A stretch of DNA of 39,163 nt, from contig JASLPY010000050.1 of NCBI GenBank assembly GCA_030744755.1, positions 1 to 39,163 of the forward strand, in the 5' to 3' direction. The DNA comes from Kiritimatiellia bacterium. Lineage in GTDB: Bacteria; Verrucomicrobiota; Kiritimatiellia; UBA8416; JADHWI01. Positions within the stretch are counted from its first letter, which is position 1. Every line of letters starts with the position of its first letter. Of this stretch, positions 1 through 8,951 are shown one piece after another. The position numbers were made by a program, and so were the translations under genes. The notes under the pieces were generated by a model. It was not told the origin of the DNA. It did no database searches and saw nothing but the letters and a program-made list of their open reading frames with translations.

Positions 1-73
1 GGGTTTAATGCAAGCGGCTAATTCATGATTCTGAATTGCCGGAAATCGAAGCAGAACTTCTGGGATGGACTAC

Positions 74-165
74 TAGCGCCTAACCCCTTGTGCTGTGGGG
101 TAAACAAAATCTCGTACCACCGTTTCACCCTACCCCCGTTGAGCTGTTTCACAACGCAGATGGCT
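74..165. repeat. Dispersed composite repeat, copy A (right part only)
   Basis: From the AGCGCCTAACCCC motif near 76 through the AACAAAATCTCGTACC segment to ACAACGCAG near 155, this stretch matches 23811-23900 almost base for base. Its first part also matches, in reverse complement, 3400-3430. Only the right-hand portion of the element is present; the core seen in the other two copies is missing. It lies just upstream of recQ, and no gene is visible in 1-282. Confidence 0.8.
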
Positions 166-282
166 CGAGTGGAGGATTCTCTCCCTTCTTTCGATTGATT
201 GTGGTCTTTTTTTGGAATCTTCTGTGGTTGGTTCTTTGAGGGGATAGGAAGAGTTGGAGTTTTTTATTGGGAGGAAGACGTT

Positions 283-2265
283 ATGGACGCATTATGTGAG
301 GCGGATATGAGTGGTTTGGAACATAACGGGGATGGGGGAGAGGTTCGGCAGGTGCTGCAGGATCTGTTCGGTTTTGATTCGTTTCGGCCGCACCAGGAAG
401 AGATTGTTTCTTCGATACTTGATAAGCGCGATGCTTTCGTTGTTATGCCTACGGGGGGCGGGAAGTCACTCTGCTACCAGCTTCCAGCCCATATCACGGA
501 TGGTACATGCATGGTGATAAGCCCGCTGATCTCGCTCATGAAAGACCAGGTCGATGCTGCGCTTGCAACAGGGCTACGGGCATCATTCTTGAACAGTTCG
601 CTGTCCGCCTCCATGAAGCGACAGGTCGAGGCGCAGCTTATTGCAGGCGAGTTGGACCTGATCTACGTATCGCCGGAGCGGTTCGCCATGCCCGGGTTTA
701 TTGCCACGCTGAAACGCGTGAATCTTTCGTTTGTTGCGATTGACGAAGCGCATTGCATTTCGGAATGGGGACATGATTTTCGTCCGGACTACCTGAATCT
801 CTCCTCTATTGCCCGTGAGTTTCCAGACGTCCCGGTGACCGCGTTCACAGCAACAGCTACCCACAGGGTACAGGAGGATATCGTAGCGAAGCTGGAACTA
901 CGCGATCCGCATGTAGTCCGGGCGTCATTCAATCGCCCCAACCTGTTCTACAAGGCCGTTCCCAAGGATAGACCCGGTGACCAGATTCTTAAGTTCGTTC
1001 GTGACCGTGCCGGCGAGTCTGGCATTGTCTATCGGACAACCCGAAAGAGCGTTGAACAGACCGCCGACATGCTGCGAAAACACGGTATCATGGCGCTGCC
1101 GTACCATGCCGGCCTGGACGATGCCACTCGTGTGAGAAACCAGGATGCCTTTAACAAGGACGATATCGACGTGATCGTGGCCACTATCGCTTTCGGTATG
1201 GGTATCGACAAATCAAACGTCCGCTACGTCCTTCACGGGGATCTGCCAAAGAACGTCGAGAGCTATTACCAGGAAACGGGAAGGGCCGGCCGTGATGGCG
1301 AACCGGCCCTGTGCCTGCTGCTCTTCGGGTACGGCGACATCCCGAAGATTCGCTTCTTCATCGACCAGATCGCCGACGATGCCGAACGCGAACGCGCGAT
1401 CCGCTGCCTCAACGATATGGTGAACTACGCCACGGTGCACGCCTGCCGGCGTAAGCAGTTGCTGGGTTACTTCGGCGAAGAGTGGATGGGGGACGGAGGA
1501 GAAGGGGAAAGGGAAGGGGAAGGGGAAGGGGAACTCGAACGCCCAACGCCCAACGTCCAACGCCCAACGTCCAAGCTGGAAACCATCCGGTGCTCCGCGC
1601 CTTGCTGCGATGTCTGTTCGGGGGAGGTCGAGAGTGTTGATGCTACCCGGGATGCGCAGGTGCTTATGTCCGCTATTGCCAGGACGGGAGAGCGTTTTGG
1701 TATCAATCATATTATTGAGGTCGTGACCGGGGCTGATACGGAACGGATACGCCGTCTCGGCCACAACATGATAAAGACTTTCGGGGTGGGAAAAGACCAG
1801 GACAGGCGGCATTGGCGCATGCTCGTTGACAATCTCCTTGCGCAGGGCCTTATTGCGCAGACTACGGGCGATTACCCGGTGCTGCAGCTTCTGCCGGCAT
1901 CAAGGGATGTTCTTTTCGGCGAGAAGGAGGTGTCTGTGCTCAAGACGCTGCGGAAGGCCGGCAAGCGATCATTACAGGGAGCGAGGCTGCAAGGCGAACC
2001 TTATGACGAGGATCTGTTCGAGAAGCTGCGTTCTCTCCGCAAGGAATTGGCCTCGGAGCAGGGCGTTCCACCGTTTGTTATATTCAGTGACCGGACTCTG
2101 CACGAAATGGCCTGCCACTTCCCGACTACGAAGGTGCAACTGCTGGCCATCAGCGGAGTAGGCGAAACCAAACTGTCCCGCTACGGCACGCAGTTCATGG
2201 AAGCAATCGAGGAGTTTCAAGAAAACACCACTACGCTGTTGCCAGGGCGAGGGGATGGAATGTAG
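283..2265 (+). CDS. recQ: ATP-dependent DNA helicase RecQ with an insertion in its zinc domain
   Basis: RecQ is a 3'-5' DNA helicase of recombinational repair. Visible in order are Walker A TGGGKS (57-62), the DEAH box (154-157), helicase C-terminal motifs ending in QETGRAGRDG, a zinc subdomain, an RQC winged helix (about 455-530) and an HRDC domain near the C-terminus, giving 660 residues in all. The start at 283 is chosen because GGGAGGAAG lies at proper distance; upstream in-frame TTG codons lack this. The zinc site is odd: C388 is followed by YFGE, then an acidic and Pro/Thr-rich stretch of about 32 extra residues (roughly 402-436), and only then the CSAPCCDVC cluster (437-445). In known RecQ proteins this gap is about 16 residues. 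The extra DNA is a purine-rich hexamer run plus a CGCCCAA heptamer array found elsewhere in the window. The gene otherwise looks intact. Confidence 0.95.
   Translation: MDALCEADMSGLEHNGDGGEVRQVLQDLFGFDSFRPHQEEIVSSILDKRDAFVVMPTGGGKSLCYQLPAHITDGTCMVISPLISLMKDQVDAALATGLRASFLNSSLSASMKRQVEAQLIAGELDLIYVSPERFAMPGFIATLKRVNLSFVAIDEAHCISEWGHDFRPDYLNLSSIAREFPDVPVTAFTATATHRVQEDIVAKLELRDPHVVRASFNRPNLFYKAVPKDRPGDQILKFVRDRAGESGIVYRTTRKSVEQTADMLRKHGIMALPYHAGLDDATRVRNQDAFNKDDIDVIVATIAFGMGIDKSNVRYVLHGDLPKNVESYYQETGRAGRDGEPALCLLLFGYGDIPKIRFFIDQIADDAERERAIRCLNDMVNYATVHACRRKQLLGYFGEEWMGDGGEGEREGEGEGELERPTPNVQRPTSKLETIRCSAPCCDVCSGEVESVDATRDAQVLMSAIARTGERFGINHIIEVVTGADTERIRRLGHNMIKTFGVGKDQDRRHWRMLVDNLLAQGLIAQTTGDYPVLQLLPASRDVLFGEKEVSVLKTLRKAGKRSLQGARLQGEPYDEDLFEKLRSLRKELASEQGVPPFVIFSDRTLHEMACHFPTTKVQLLAISGVGETKLSRYGTQFMEAIEEFQENTTTLLPGRGDGM
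1540..1574 (+). repeat. CGCCCAA heptamer array inside recQ (five units)
   Basis: Five contiguous 7-bp units: CGCCCAA, CGCCCAA, CGTCCAA, CGCCCAA, CGTCCAA, then G. They are preceded by a purine-rich GGGGAA tandem run (1505-1532). The same array occurs at 29768-29802, 36099-36119 and, more diverged and inverted, 37821-37848. Here it is translated as RPTPNVQRPTSK in the RecQ zinc region and keeps the frame open. Confidence 0.9.
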
Positions 2266-2275
2266 CTATTTTGGG

Positions 2276-2312
2276 AGGGGTGTTTGATGGGATATACAAT
2301 CCCGCAAATCCC
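2276..2312 (+). terminator. Possible hairpin after recQ
   Basis: An imperfect inverted repeat begins about 10 nt after the recQ stop: GGGG, TTTG and GGGAT pair with ATCCC, CAAA and CCCC around a short loop. There is no clear T-run, so intrinsic termination is only a possibility. Confidence 0.35.
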
Positions 2313-2386
2313 CTCAAGAAACTTTCCCTGGTAGGGCGGATCGCGTGTAGAGTTGTGGAAAGCAGAGCAGAACTGGGAGGCATGAT

Positions 2387-3358
2387 GTGACTGAAATTAG
2401 TCGTAAGGAATTCCTGGGTGGCTCCTGTGCTCTGGCGGGCGCGGCACTGCTGTCAACCCGGGCGAGTGGCGCGAAGCAGAATAGTCCGGACAACAAGAAG
2501 GATTACTGGTTCGGATACAGCCTGAACATGGGAACCATAAGGGGACAGAAGCTGGGACTTGTTGGGGAGATCGATGTGGCCGCGAAGGCTGGTTACGACG
2601 GCATCGAACCGTGGATAGGTACAATCAGCAAGTACGTGGAGTCGGGCGGATCTCTCAAGGACATAAGGAAGCGCTGCGAGGACTCCGGACTGAGAGTCTG
2701 CAGTGCCATCGGGTTCGCACAATGGGTCGTGGATGACGAACATATACGAGCCAAGGGGCTGGAGCAGCTGAAACGGGATATGGATCTGCTTGCAAAGATT
2801 GGCGGCACCCACATTGCGGCACCACCCGCGGGAGCCAGCCGCCCGGGAACCACTCTTGACCTCAACAAGGCCGCGGAACGTTACCACCGCATACTCGATA
2901 TTGGCCGCAACACAGGGGTTATTCCCCAGGTTGAAACATGGGGCCCGTCGGCCAACCTGAGCCATGTTGCCGAAGCAGTCTATGTTGCCGCCAGGGCCGG
3001 ACATCCCGACGCGTGCGTGCTCGCCGACGTGTATCACATGTACAAGGGGGGTGTTGAAGCTTCTGCGCTCAAGCTCCTGGGACGGCAGGCTGTGCACTGC
3101 TTTCATATGAACGATTACCCGGCGGATCCACCGCGTGATCAAATCCAGGATGCCGATAGAATATGGCCGGGCGATGGTATAGCTCCAATGAAGGAAATCC
3201 TGTCACACCTGGCCGGCAACGGCTGCCGCGTGATGCTCTCGCTGGAACTATTCAACCGCGAATACTGGAAACTCCCCGCACTCGAAGTCGCAAAAACGGG
3301 CCTCGCCAAAATGAAGAAAGCAGTCAGCAATATCCCAGGCGAGCCAATTGCGCTGTGA
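2387..3358 (+). CDS. Tat-exported sugar phosphate isomerase/epimerase-like TIM-barrel protein
   Basis: A 323-residue protein of the xylose isomerase-like TIM-barrel (AP endonuclease 2) superfamily, which includes hydroxypyruvate isomerase and inosose dehydratase/epimerases. The N-terminus SRKEFLGG followed by a hydrophobic Ala-rich stretch (11-26) resembles a Tat signal with an RK pair in place of RR, so export is inferred. Candidate metal ligands in the usual order are E183 (QVETWGP), D214 and H217 (DVYHMYKGG), H240 (HCFHMND) and E287 (LSLELFN). The start is GTG at 2387, with GGGAGG six bases upstream; no better in-frame ATG exists nearby. It stands alone between recQ and a repeat element. 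Such secreted isomerase-like proteins are common in PVC bacteria, often in sugar catabolism, but the substrate cannot be read from sequence. Confidence 0.85.
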   Translation: MTEISRKEFLGGSCALAGAALLSTRASGAKQNSPDNKKDYWFGYSLNMGTIRGQKLGLVGEIDVAAKAGYDGIEPWIGTISKYVESGGSLKDIRKRCEDSGLRVCSAIGFAQWVVDDEHIRAKGLEQLKRDMDLLAKIGGTHIAAPPAGASRPGTTLDLNKAAERYHRILDIGRNTGVIPQVETWGPSANLSHVAEAVYVAARAGHPDACVLADVYHMYKGGVEASALKLLGRQAVHCFHMNDYPADPPRDQIQDADRIWPGDGIAPMKEILSHLAGNGCRVMLSLELFNREYWKLPALEVAKTGLAKMKKAVSNIPGEPIAL

Positions 3359-3397
3359 TTTCGATCAACACTGCCAGCGTGATTTGATCGCGTAAGG

Positions 3398-3585
3398 TTT
3401 TGTTTATCCCACAGCGCAAGGCGCTAGGCGTTAGTAGCTAGGACTCCGGACGGCGCAAATCGCCCCCACGGTTTTCAACGGGTTGCGAGGCAGGCATGGC
3501 TCCGCGGACGGCGGACCTTTCCCGCTAACGCCTAACGCCTAACCCCTGGCCACTGCGTTGTGCGCGCGCTGCGCAGAACGCTCGG
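3398..3585 (-). repeat. Dispersed composite repeat, copy B (uninterrupted core)
   Basis: This fills most of the gap between 3358 and 3696. Reverse-complemented, it aligns with 23445-23600 joined to 23801-23850. The core (about 3417-3546) is bounded by inverted 7-bp arrays: GGCGCTAGGCGTTAG on one side and CGCTAAC, GCCTAAC, GCCTAAC (3523-3543) on the other. Between them lies a conserved segment containing AGGTCCGCCGTCCGCG-like and AAACCGTGGGGGCGATT-like blocks. No coding is seen. Confidence 0.85.
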
Positions 3586-3598
3586 GCGATGAGAGGCG

Positions 3599-3628
3599 TT
3601 GACAAAGGCCGTCGTGGGGACGCATCAT
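3599..3628 (+). promoter_or_regulatory. Possible promoter of the envelope operon
   Basis: A perfect TTGACA (3599-3604) is followed after 17-18 bases by a poor -10 (GCATCAT region). It is the only -35-like box between repeat copy B and the first gene of the operon, so it is listed as a weak candidate. Confidence 0.25.
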
Positions 3629-3695
3629 GGAGTGAGGACCGGAGGTTGCAATCCGGTTGGAGAGTTTATTGTCAACCATGCGTTGGAGGTGTCCG

Positions 3696-4214
3696 GTGAA
3701 AATGATCCTTTGGACTACACGTTGGCAACACGCTGTTGCCCTGTTCTGCTGCGTGCTGCTTGTCTCATCCACGGCTGTTGCCGCGGCAGACGTCATGTAC
3801 GTTCGCGTGGCCAAGACCCAGGTTAGAGCCGGCAAGACATCGAGCAGTGCGGTAGTGGCCGAAGTACCTCAAGGCACGCGACTGACGCTCAAGACGAAGA
3901 CTGGTGTCCGCTACGCGGTCCAACTCGATGATGGTCGACAAGGCTACGTGTCGAGACTGCACCTTACGGACAAGGCGCCTGCCTCCGGTGGGCTCCTGTC
4001 CGCCGTGGGCGGGATAAAGGACGATCGGAGCCCCACCGAGCGACGAACCGCCGTGTCAGGGAGGGGGCTTTCCGAGGCCGCCAAGAAGATGGCCAGTAAC
4101 GAGTCTCTCAGCAAGGATGCCGTGAGCTCGGTCGAGAAAATGGAAGCACTGGCCGCGTCAATATCTGACGAACAGGTCAACCGGTTCCGCCGCGAAGGGG
4201 GGCTGGTACGATGA
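3696..4214 (+). CDS. Exported SH3b-domain protein
   Basis: A secreted protein of about 172 residues: positively charged N-terminus, hydrophobic segment (AVALFCCVLLVSSTAVAAA) with a plausible signal-peptidase site, then a bacterial SH3 (SH3b) domain covering MYVRVAKTQVRAGK through GYVSRLHL. The C-terminal half is Ser/Glu-rich with no recognised domain. SH3b domains usually bind peptidoglycan or proteins in the periplasm. The GTG at 3696 has GGAGGT five bases upstream; ATG 3702 is the alternative. Its stop overlaps the start of the M48 gene (ATGA at 4211), so the two are probably translationally coupled. It is the first gene of a five-gene operon running to 16630. The exact role is unknown. Confidence 0.8.
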   Translation: MKMILWTTRWQHAVALFCCVLLVSSTAVAAADVMYVRVAKTQVRAGKTSSSAVVAEVPQGTRLTLKTKTGVRYAVQLDDGRQGYVSRLHLTDKAPASGGLLSAVGGIKDDRSPTERRTAVSGRGLSEAAKKMASNESLSKDAVSSVEKMEALAASISDEQVNRFRREGGLVR

Positions 4215-5113
4215 AGATGCAAATCAAGACCAAACCATGGAAAAACCTGGCCATGATCGCTCTTGTCGCGGTTCTCGCGCTGCTGACGGGTTGCTCATCA
4301 ACGCAGCTCGGACAACTTGTCGAAGCCGGTATGCTGGCCACGGGGCAGGACCCTGAAAGTGCAGCGCAGGCGCGACAGGCTGCTTCCTCGCTCTCCGGGG
4401 CATTGGTCCCGGTTGACGAGGAAACCGAGCGCTCACTGGGAAGTGGCGTGGCTGTTCAGGCCTACTCGACGATCGGCAAGCGCCATCCGAATGAAGCCCT
4501 GCAGCGTTACGTCAATCTGGTTGGCCGTACGGTGGCTGCCAACAGTGACCGGCCCGATCTGCCCTATACATTCGCGGTGCTGGAGAATTCCACACCGAAC
4601 GCGTTCGCCGGGCCCGGCGGCTACATCTTCATAACGACCGGATCGCTGGGCGTGATGAAGAGCGAGGCCGAACTTGCGGGTGTGCTGGCGCACGAGGTGG
4701 CGCATGTGTCGCGGAAGCACATCCTGCGCACCTATCGCAGGGCGTCCATGGTTGGTGCGCTACAGCAGAGCGCTGCGGCCATGGATGCGAACATCACCCA
4801 GTACACGTCGCTGGTGGATGCCGCATCCGACACGCTTTTCGACAAAGGGCTGGATCAACGATTCGAGTACGAGGCCGATCTGGTCGGCACGGAGATCGCC
4901 GCAGTGACCGGGTATGACCCGCGCGGTTTGCTCGTGTTCCTGTCTAAACTGAACAAGATCTCCTCGGCTGGTGGCGGCTGGTTCAAGACGCATCCACCCA
5001 TGACGCAACGGATCAATCGGCTGAACCAATTCTTGACTCGTGAACTGGGCGGCGAAAAGGGTATCCAGCAGGGCGAACGGTTTCAGCGAACGATCAGTGC
5101 GCATTTGAGGTGA
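4211..5113 (+). CDS. M48-family metallopeptidase lipoprotein
   Basis: A 300-residue zinc metalloprotease of the M48 family (Oma1/BepA/LoiP type). The N-terminus carries a lipoprotein signal with lipobox LLTGC (C28). The zinc motif HEVAH is at 161-165 and the third ligand lies in FEYEAD (E221). The WFKTHPP and RINRL block near the C-terminus is typical of the family, and the length is normal for a protease without a TPR extension. Relatives act in the periplasm on damaged outer-membrane proteins or lipoproteins. It overlaps the SH3b gene by 4 bp and is followed 19 bp later by the AsmA-like gene, suggesting a joint envelope function. Family assignment is firm; the substrate is unknown. Confidence 0.93.
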   Translation: MKMQIKTKPWKNLAMIALVAVLALLTGCSSTQLGQLVEAGMLATGQDPESAAQARQAASSLSGALVPVDEETERSLGSGVAVQAYSTIGKRHPNEALQRYVNLVGRTVAANSDRPDLPYTFAVLENSTPNAFAGPGGYIFITTGSLGVMKSEAELAGVLAHEVAHVSRKHILRTYRRASMVGALQQSAAAMDANITQYTSLVDAASDTLFDKGLDQRFEYEADLVGTEIAAVTGYDPRGLLVFLSKLNKISSAGGGWFKTHPPMTQRINRLNQFLTRELGGEKGIQQGERFQRTISAHLR

Positions 5114-5132
5114 CCGCAACCACGGACGTTAT

Positions 5133-8100
5133 ATGGGCCAACATGGTAAGAGGAAGCCCGTGAAGACGAAACGCCGGACCAGGTGGGGCTGCCTGATGCG
5201 GTGCGTTCTGTTGGGCTGTTTCCTTCTGCTCACTGCTCTCGCCGTGATGCTCGCATTGGCGCCGACGATTCTCTGCTCACGAGCTGTCCAGTCTCGACTG
5301 ACGAACTCTGTCGCCGGCTTACTGGGTCGCGAACTGGTCCTTGAAAATCTAGATTTTGGATGGCGCAAACCGGTTCGAATCGGCCGCGTTGCCCTTCCTC
5401 CTGTTCCAGGGGAGGGCGAATTGCCCCTCGCCGAAATCGCTGGCCTCTCTGTCCCTCTGCACTTGATCCGGTTGGCTTCAGGCCCGCCATATCCTCTTAC
5501 GATCGACGTTCAACGGCTGGAATTGAACTTGGTGCGTGCGGAGAATGGAGAACTCAACATACCGACGTTTCCCTCAAAGGCCGAACCCGTGACAGAAACG
5601 GAGATCGAAGCACCGGTTCTGCCATTTTCCCGAGTCCATTTCCGCATCCATCACTTGGATCTCCGGTACATCGACCACATGTCGGGGCTGACGGCAGCAT
5701 GGGAAGCGGGCGAATTTACCGCAGACTGGCCGGAGCCAGGGCAGCCGCTATCTCTCGACCTGAAAGGCAAACTGCTGCTGGGAGAGAACAACTTGCCGGT
5801 GGAACTCAGCGCTATGCTTGAGTCGTGGATCGATGCTGAACGCAGGCTGACGCCCGATACCGTTCGAATCACGGTTGACAGTGGTGACCTCGAACAGGCC
5901 GGCCTGCACTTCGGCGGCGAGGTGCAAGATGGAGGCGAAGTCGTTGCGCGTGTCCGCATTCCCCTCGCCGAGGTAGAGCGAATGCGGCAGGGTTTGCCAT
6001 TGCCGGACGGTATGCCGGAACTGGCCGGCAACCTCGATTTCCAGTTCAATGGGCATCACACTGCGGGCTTTCGTGATTGGCGGATCAAGGCCGCCGTCGA
6101 CGCGGACGAACTTACGATCGCCGCTGTTAGCGAATCGGAAGAAGCCGACCAGGCCCCTGTGACCAACAATATTGCGCTGACGGGCGGAATAGAGATCGAG
6201 GCCGATCTGGCCGGCCTGTTCCCTGCCGAGGGGACCGACCCTGCAAAGCATGAAATGCGCGGTTCGGGCCACGTAAATACAGCTATCCAGATCCTGGAAA
6301 TGATGACGGGAGAGCAGGGCCTTATAGCAGAAGGGGCTTTCGACCGGCGACGATTTGAATTCGCAATGACACAAGGTTCGATGGACGAGATCAGTTACAG
6401 CGATGAGGCAAGCAGCGGCTTCGAAGTCGTCGAAGATTCGTCGGGCCTGGCAGCGGGGGATCTCAGCGTGCAATCAGGGGTCCGTGTTGGCCCGGCAGGT
6501 TCCCTGGTGTTCAAGTTGACAGGTGCAGATCTCGGTGAACTCCTGTTCGCGACGGAAGAAATGGAGCTTATGCTGCCGCCTTTTACTCTTGACGGTGATC
6601 TCTCGGTGGACGTTCCGCGTTGCGAAGTACAGGCGAAGGAACTCCAATTCGGGCTGAGTGGGGTTCTGGACGGCAAAGCCAACTCCACCTTCAACTGGAC
6701 CAATACAAAGTGGCGACTGGAGACCGCCGTCGCCGTAACCAACCTGTCGAAGGCACTTGAACTCGTAACCTGGGCAGAAGGTGCGGGGCCGGCTATCCCT
6801 GAATTGCAGGGATATCTCGGTATGGCGACTGAGCTCAGTGGCTATTTGCCCGAAGGTCCGTTTGACGTACTGTCTCCGCTTCCGCTAGAGGGCGTTCTGC
6901 GGCTGCAGCTCAAAGACACTCTGATCAATGATGCCAACCGCGCCTTCCGCCTGAGTGCACTGGACGCTACATCGCAACTGGCCGTGTCCGATAAGGGGCG
7001 GACAATTGGACTTGAACTTGACCTGGAGGTCGACGACGTAAGTGTCGCCTCGGCTCCTCCGCTTCGGGGGTTGCAGGTTTCGGCCAAAGCCAATATGCGC
7101 GATCTCGATGAACTTGAATTAGCGATTGAACGAATTGTTGTGGCGAATCTGCTGACTTCGATCGCTGCCGAGACCAGTCTGTCGGGTTTGCGCACTTACG
7201 TGCAGCCTAAGCCCGAGACGGTTGATCTGCCCGCGCTTATCAGAGAACTCGATCTCAATGCAAAGGTCAATCTGACGCAGGAGCTGGCTGGGTTGAGCGG
7301 CATCGTGCCCGAACTGACAGGACAAGGACGTTGCTCGCTGGACTTGGACTGCCGTAACGTGCCGGGCCGCAGGCTTGCAACCAGTCTCGACCTTGAGATC
7401 GAGGATGCCGGCGCCAGCTGGGGTGACCAGTTGAAGATCACGGACCTGTCGGGCGCCTGGACGCTGACGAAGAACATCCGCCATCGTCCGTCGGAAAGAC
7501 CGCCCGAGCGCCCGGTCGACGGGCGTGTAACGATTGGTTCGATCCACCTGCCTCTGCTAGGGCCATCAGCCCAGGTGCGGGATACGTCCATCCTCTTGCG
7601 GGGCGTTGACTACGGGCTGGGCATAAATATCGCCACGCGGGATCTGATGGGGGGTTCAGCAGCCGCGTTCTGCAATCTGACCAGGCAGGGCGGTGATCCT
7701 TTGGTCGAGGCCCAGGTGTCGATTGCGGGTGTCAATGGCGCCGCACTTATGCCGGACGTCAAATTTGCAGACCCAAGAGACGGAGAAATCCATGCGGTTG
7801 CCGATGCGCGGCTGCGCCTGCCAGGTAAGACGCGGGGCACATTGCTGGACACTCTGCAACTTCGTGCGCGCACGATCCGAATCGGCAAACGCGCTTTTGC
7901 CCGCCTGCTGCAAGCCATGGATGCGAGCCAGGAGACTCCCCAATTCCAGAATGCGATTGCCGCACTCACCCTTGGTACGCCGGTGAAGTCCGAATTGACC
8001 ATGGCCAATTCCCTGGTGACGTTTGGCAGCGAACTGCGCCTCGCGGGCGGCGCATCGGTCGCTTTGCCAATTCTGGACCATGAACCGATAGGCGAACTCA

Positions 8101-8258
8101 TGACAGTATACGGAACAGAGGAGAATGAAGCCCTGGTTCGATCGCTACGTCTCGCATTGCTCACAATGCTAGAAGAAGACATGAGTGAGATCTTGGATAC
8201 TCTGGAGCGCGTTCTTTGTGAACAACCCGCTGCGCGTTCTAGTGGCGAGAGTTTTTGA
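5133..8258 (+). CDS. AsmA/YdbH-like inter-membrane bridge protein
   Basis: A 1041-residue protein with one N-terminal membrane segment (about 15-40, LMRCVLLGCFLLLTALAVML) followed by RLTNSVAGLLGRELVLENLDFGW, the usual opening of AsmA-like proteins. The remainder is long alternating hydrophobic/polar beta-strand sequence without cysteine motifs or enzymatic signatures, as in AsmA, TamB, YhdP and YdbH. These E. coli proteins are thought to form beta-groove bridges that move phospholipids between inner and outer membranes. The DUF1318 gene next door points to the YdbH branch, because E. coli ydbH lies with ydbL. No small YnbE-like lipoprotein gene is seen in the 108-bp gap that follows. The start ATG 5133 has a weak ribosome-binding site. 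AsmA-like: confident; YdbH orthology: inference. Confidence 0.8.
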   Translation: MGQHGKRKPVKTKRRTRWGCLMRCVLLGCFLLLTALAVMLALAPTILCSRAVQSRLTNSVAGLLGRELVLENLDFGWRKPVRIGRVALPPVPGEGELPLAEIAGLSVPLHLIRLASGPPYPLTIDVQRLELNLVRAENGELNIPTFPSKAEPVTETEIEAPVLPFSRVHFRIHHLDLRYIDHMSGLTAAWEAGEFTADWPEPGQPLSLDLKGKLLLGENNLPVELSAMLESWIDAERRLTPDTVRITVDSGDLEQAGLHFGGEVQDGGEVVARVRIPLAEVERMRQGLPLPDGMPELAGNLDFQFNGHHTAGFRDWRIKAAVDADELTIAAVSESEEADQAPVTNNIALTGGIEIEADLAGLFPAEGTDPAKHEMRGSGHVNTAIQILEMMTGEQGLIAEGAFDRRRFEFAMTQGSMDEISYSDEASSGFEVVEDSSGLAAGDLSVQSGVRVGPAGSLVFKLTGADLGELLFATEEMELMLPPFTLDGDLSVDVPRCEVQAKELQFGLSGVLDGKANSTFNWTNTKWRLETAVAVTNLSKALELVTWAEGAGPAIPELQGYLGMATELSGYLPEGPFDVLSPLPLEGVLRLQLKDTLINDANRAFRLSALDATSQLAVSDKGRTIGLELDLEVDDVSVASAPPLRGLQVSAKANMRDLDELELAIERIVVANLLTSIAAETSLSGLRTYVQPKPETVDLPALIRELDLNAKVNLTQELAGLSGIVPELTGQGRCSLDLDCRNVPGRRLATSLDLEIEDAGASWGDQLKITDLSGAWTLTKNIRHRPSERPPERPVDGRVTIGSIHLPLLGPSAQVRDTSILLRGVDYGLGINIATRDLMGGSAAAFCNLTRQGGDPLVEAQVSIAGVNGAALMPDVKFADPRDGEIHAVADARLRLPGKTRGTLLDTLQLRARTIRIGKRAFARLLQAMDASQETPQFQNAIAALTLGTPVKSELTMANSLVTFGSELRLAGGASVALPILDHEPIGELMTVYGTEENEALVRSLRLALLTMLEEDMSEILDTLERVLCEQPAARSSGESF

Positions 8259-8366
8259 ACAAAACGCGTCGGACAGCCGTCAAATGTAAAGAGGATGGAC
8301 TCGAAACAGAATGACATGAATCCATGCTTCTGAATACGAGGTCGCTCAGAACCTGGAGAGAAAACG

Positions 8367-8951
8367 ATGAGACAGAGTAATTGGCTACTGTGGCATTGGA
8401 TACTACTGGCCTTAATTGGCGTTTCGGGCTGCACAACACCGCTTGTTGACGTGGATCTGTCTGTGGTCGGCGAGAAAACAGCACTGGAGAAGCAAGTGTT
8501 GGGATCGTACCACGCGCTGGGCGAAGATCTTCTGATCTACAGCAGTGTGCGCGGGGTTGATGAAGATGGCTCACTGAAGCTGCCTCCACCTGCCACCCCC
8601 AGCCAGCAAGCGGCATTTGGGGCACTACATGATCGTGAGTATAACCGCGACGATGTTGAACGGATGCTTCGAACCGGCGTGGTGGGCGAAGCCAACACCG
8701 GCATGCTCGTGGTTCGAGATGAATCGAAGCTGAGAGAGGTCGACCGGTTGAGTCGTGAGCAGGTGCTGGCACTGATCAGAGAGGAAAACGGTAGCAGGGA
8801 AACAATCCTGAACCGCCTTGTCGAAACAACAACCGGGTTGGATGGTTCTCAGCAGTCCGAGATAGTGAGGATCTTTGCAGAACTCAATCGGGATACGGCC
8901 CCAATAGGTGCGTGGGTCCAGAACACAGTGGGGACCTGGGAACAACGATGA
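8367..8951 (+). CDS. DUF1318 (YdbL-like) lipoprotein
   Basis: A 194-residue lipoprotein: signal LLALIGVSGC gives a lipobox with the Cys at about residue 22. The C-terminal half carries the DUF1318/YdbL pattern: GVVGEANTGML, then a helical stretch with LIREENGSRETIL, then RIFAELNRDTAPIGAWVQ and GTWEQR. E. coli YdbL is about 108 residues and periplasmic; this homologue is longer, with an extra N-terminal domain (LVDVDLSVVGEKTALEKQVLG) and a lipid anchor. GGAG lies upstream of ATG 8367. The stop overlaps the start of the CHAT gene (ATGA at 8948), suggesting coupled translation. A role as partner of the upstream YdbH-like protein is inferred from the E. coli arrangement. Confidence 0.8.
   Translation: MRQSNWLLWHWILLALIGVSGCTTPLVDVDLSVVGEKTALEKQVLGSYHALGEDLLIYSSVRGVDEDGSLKLPPPATPSQQAAFGALHDREYNRDDVERMLRTGVVGEANTGMLVVRDESKLREVDRLSREQVLALIREENGSRETILNRLVETTTGLDGSQQSEIVRIFAELNRDTAPIGAWVQNTVGTWEQR

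Noticed and set aside
9..83. Short frame ending at 83 (HDSELPEIEAELLGW), perhaps the 3' end of a gene cut by the window
   Set aside because: A stop lies in frame at 6-8 and there is no start, so at most it is a remnant; too short to support.
1213..1812. Minus-strand frame across the RecQ repeat giving LDVGRW-type peptides
   Set aside because: Such peptides are just the reverse reading of the CGCCCAA array; RecQ is the real gene.
8324..8380. 18-codon frame before the DUF1318 gene, considered as a YnbE equivalent
   Set aside because: No signal sequence or lipobox, and it overlaps the next gene; length and content do not fit YnbE.
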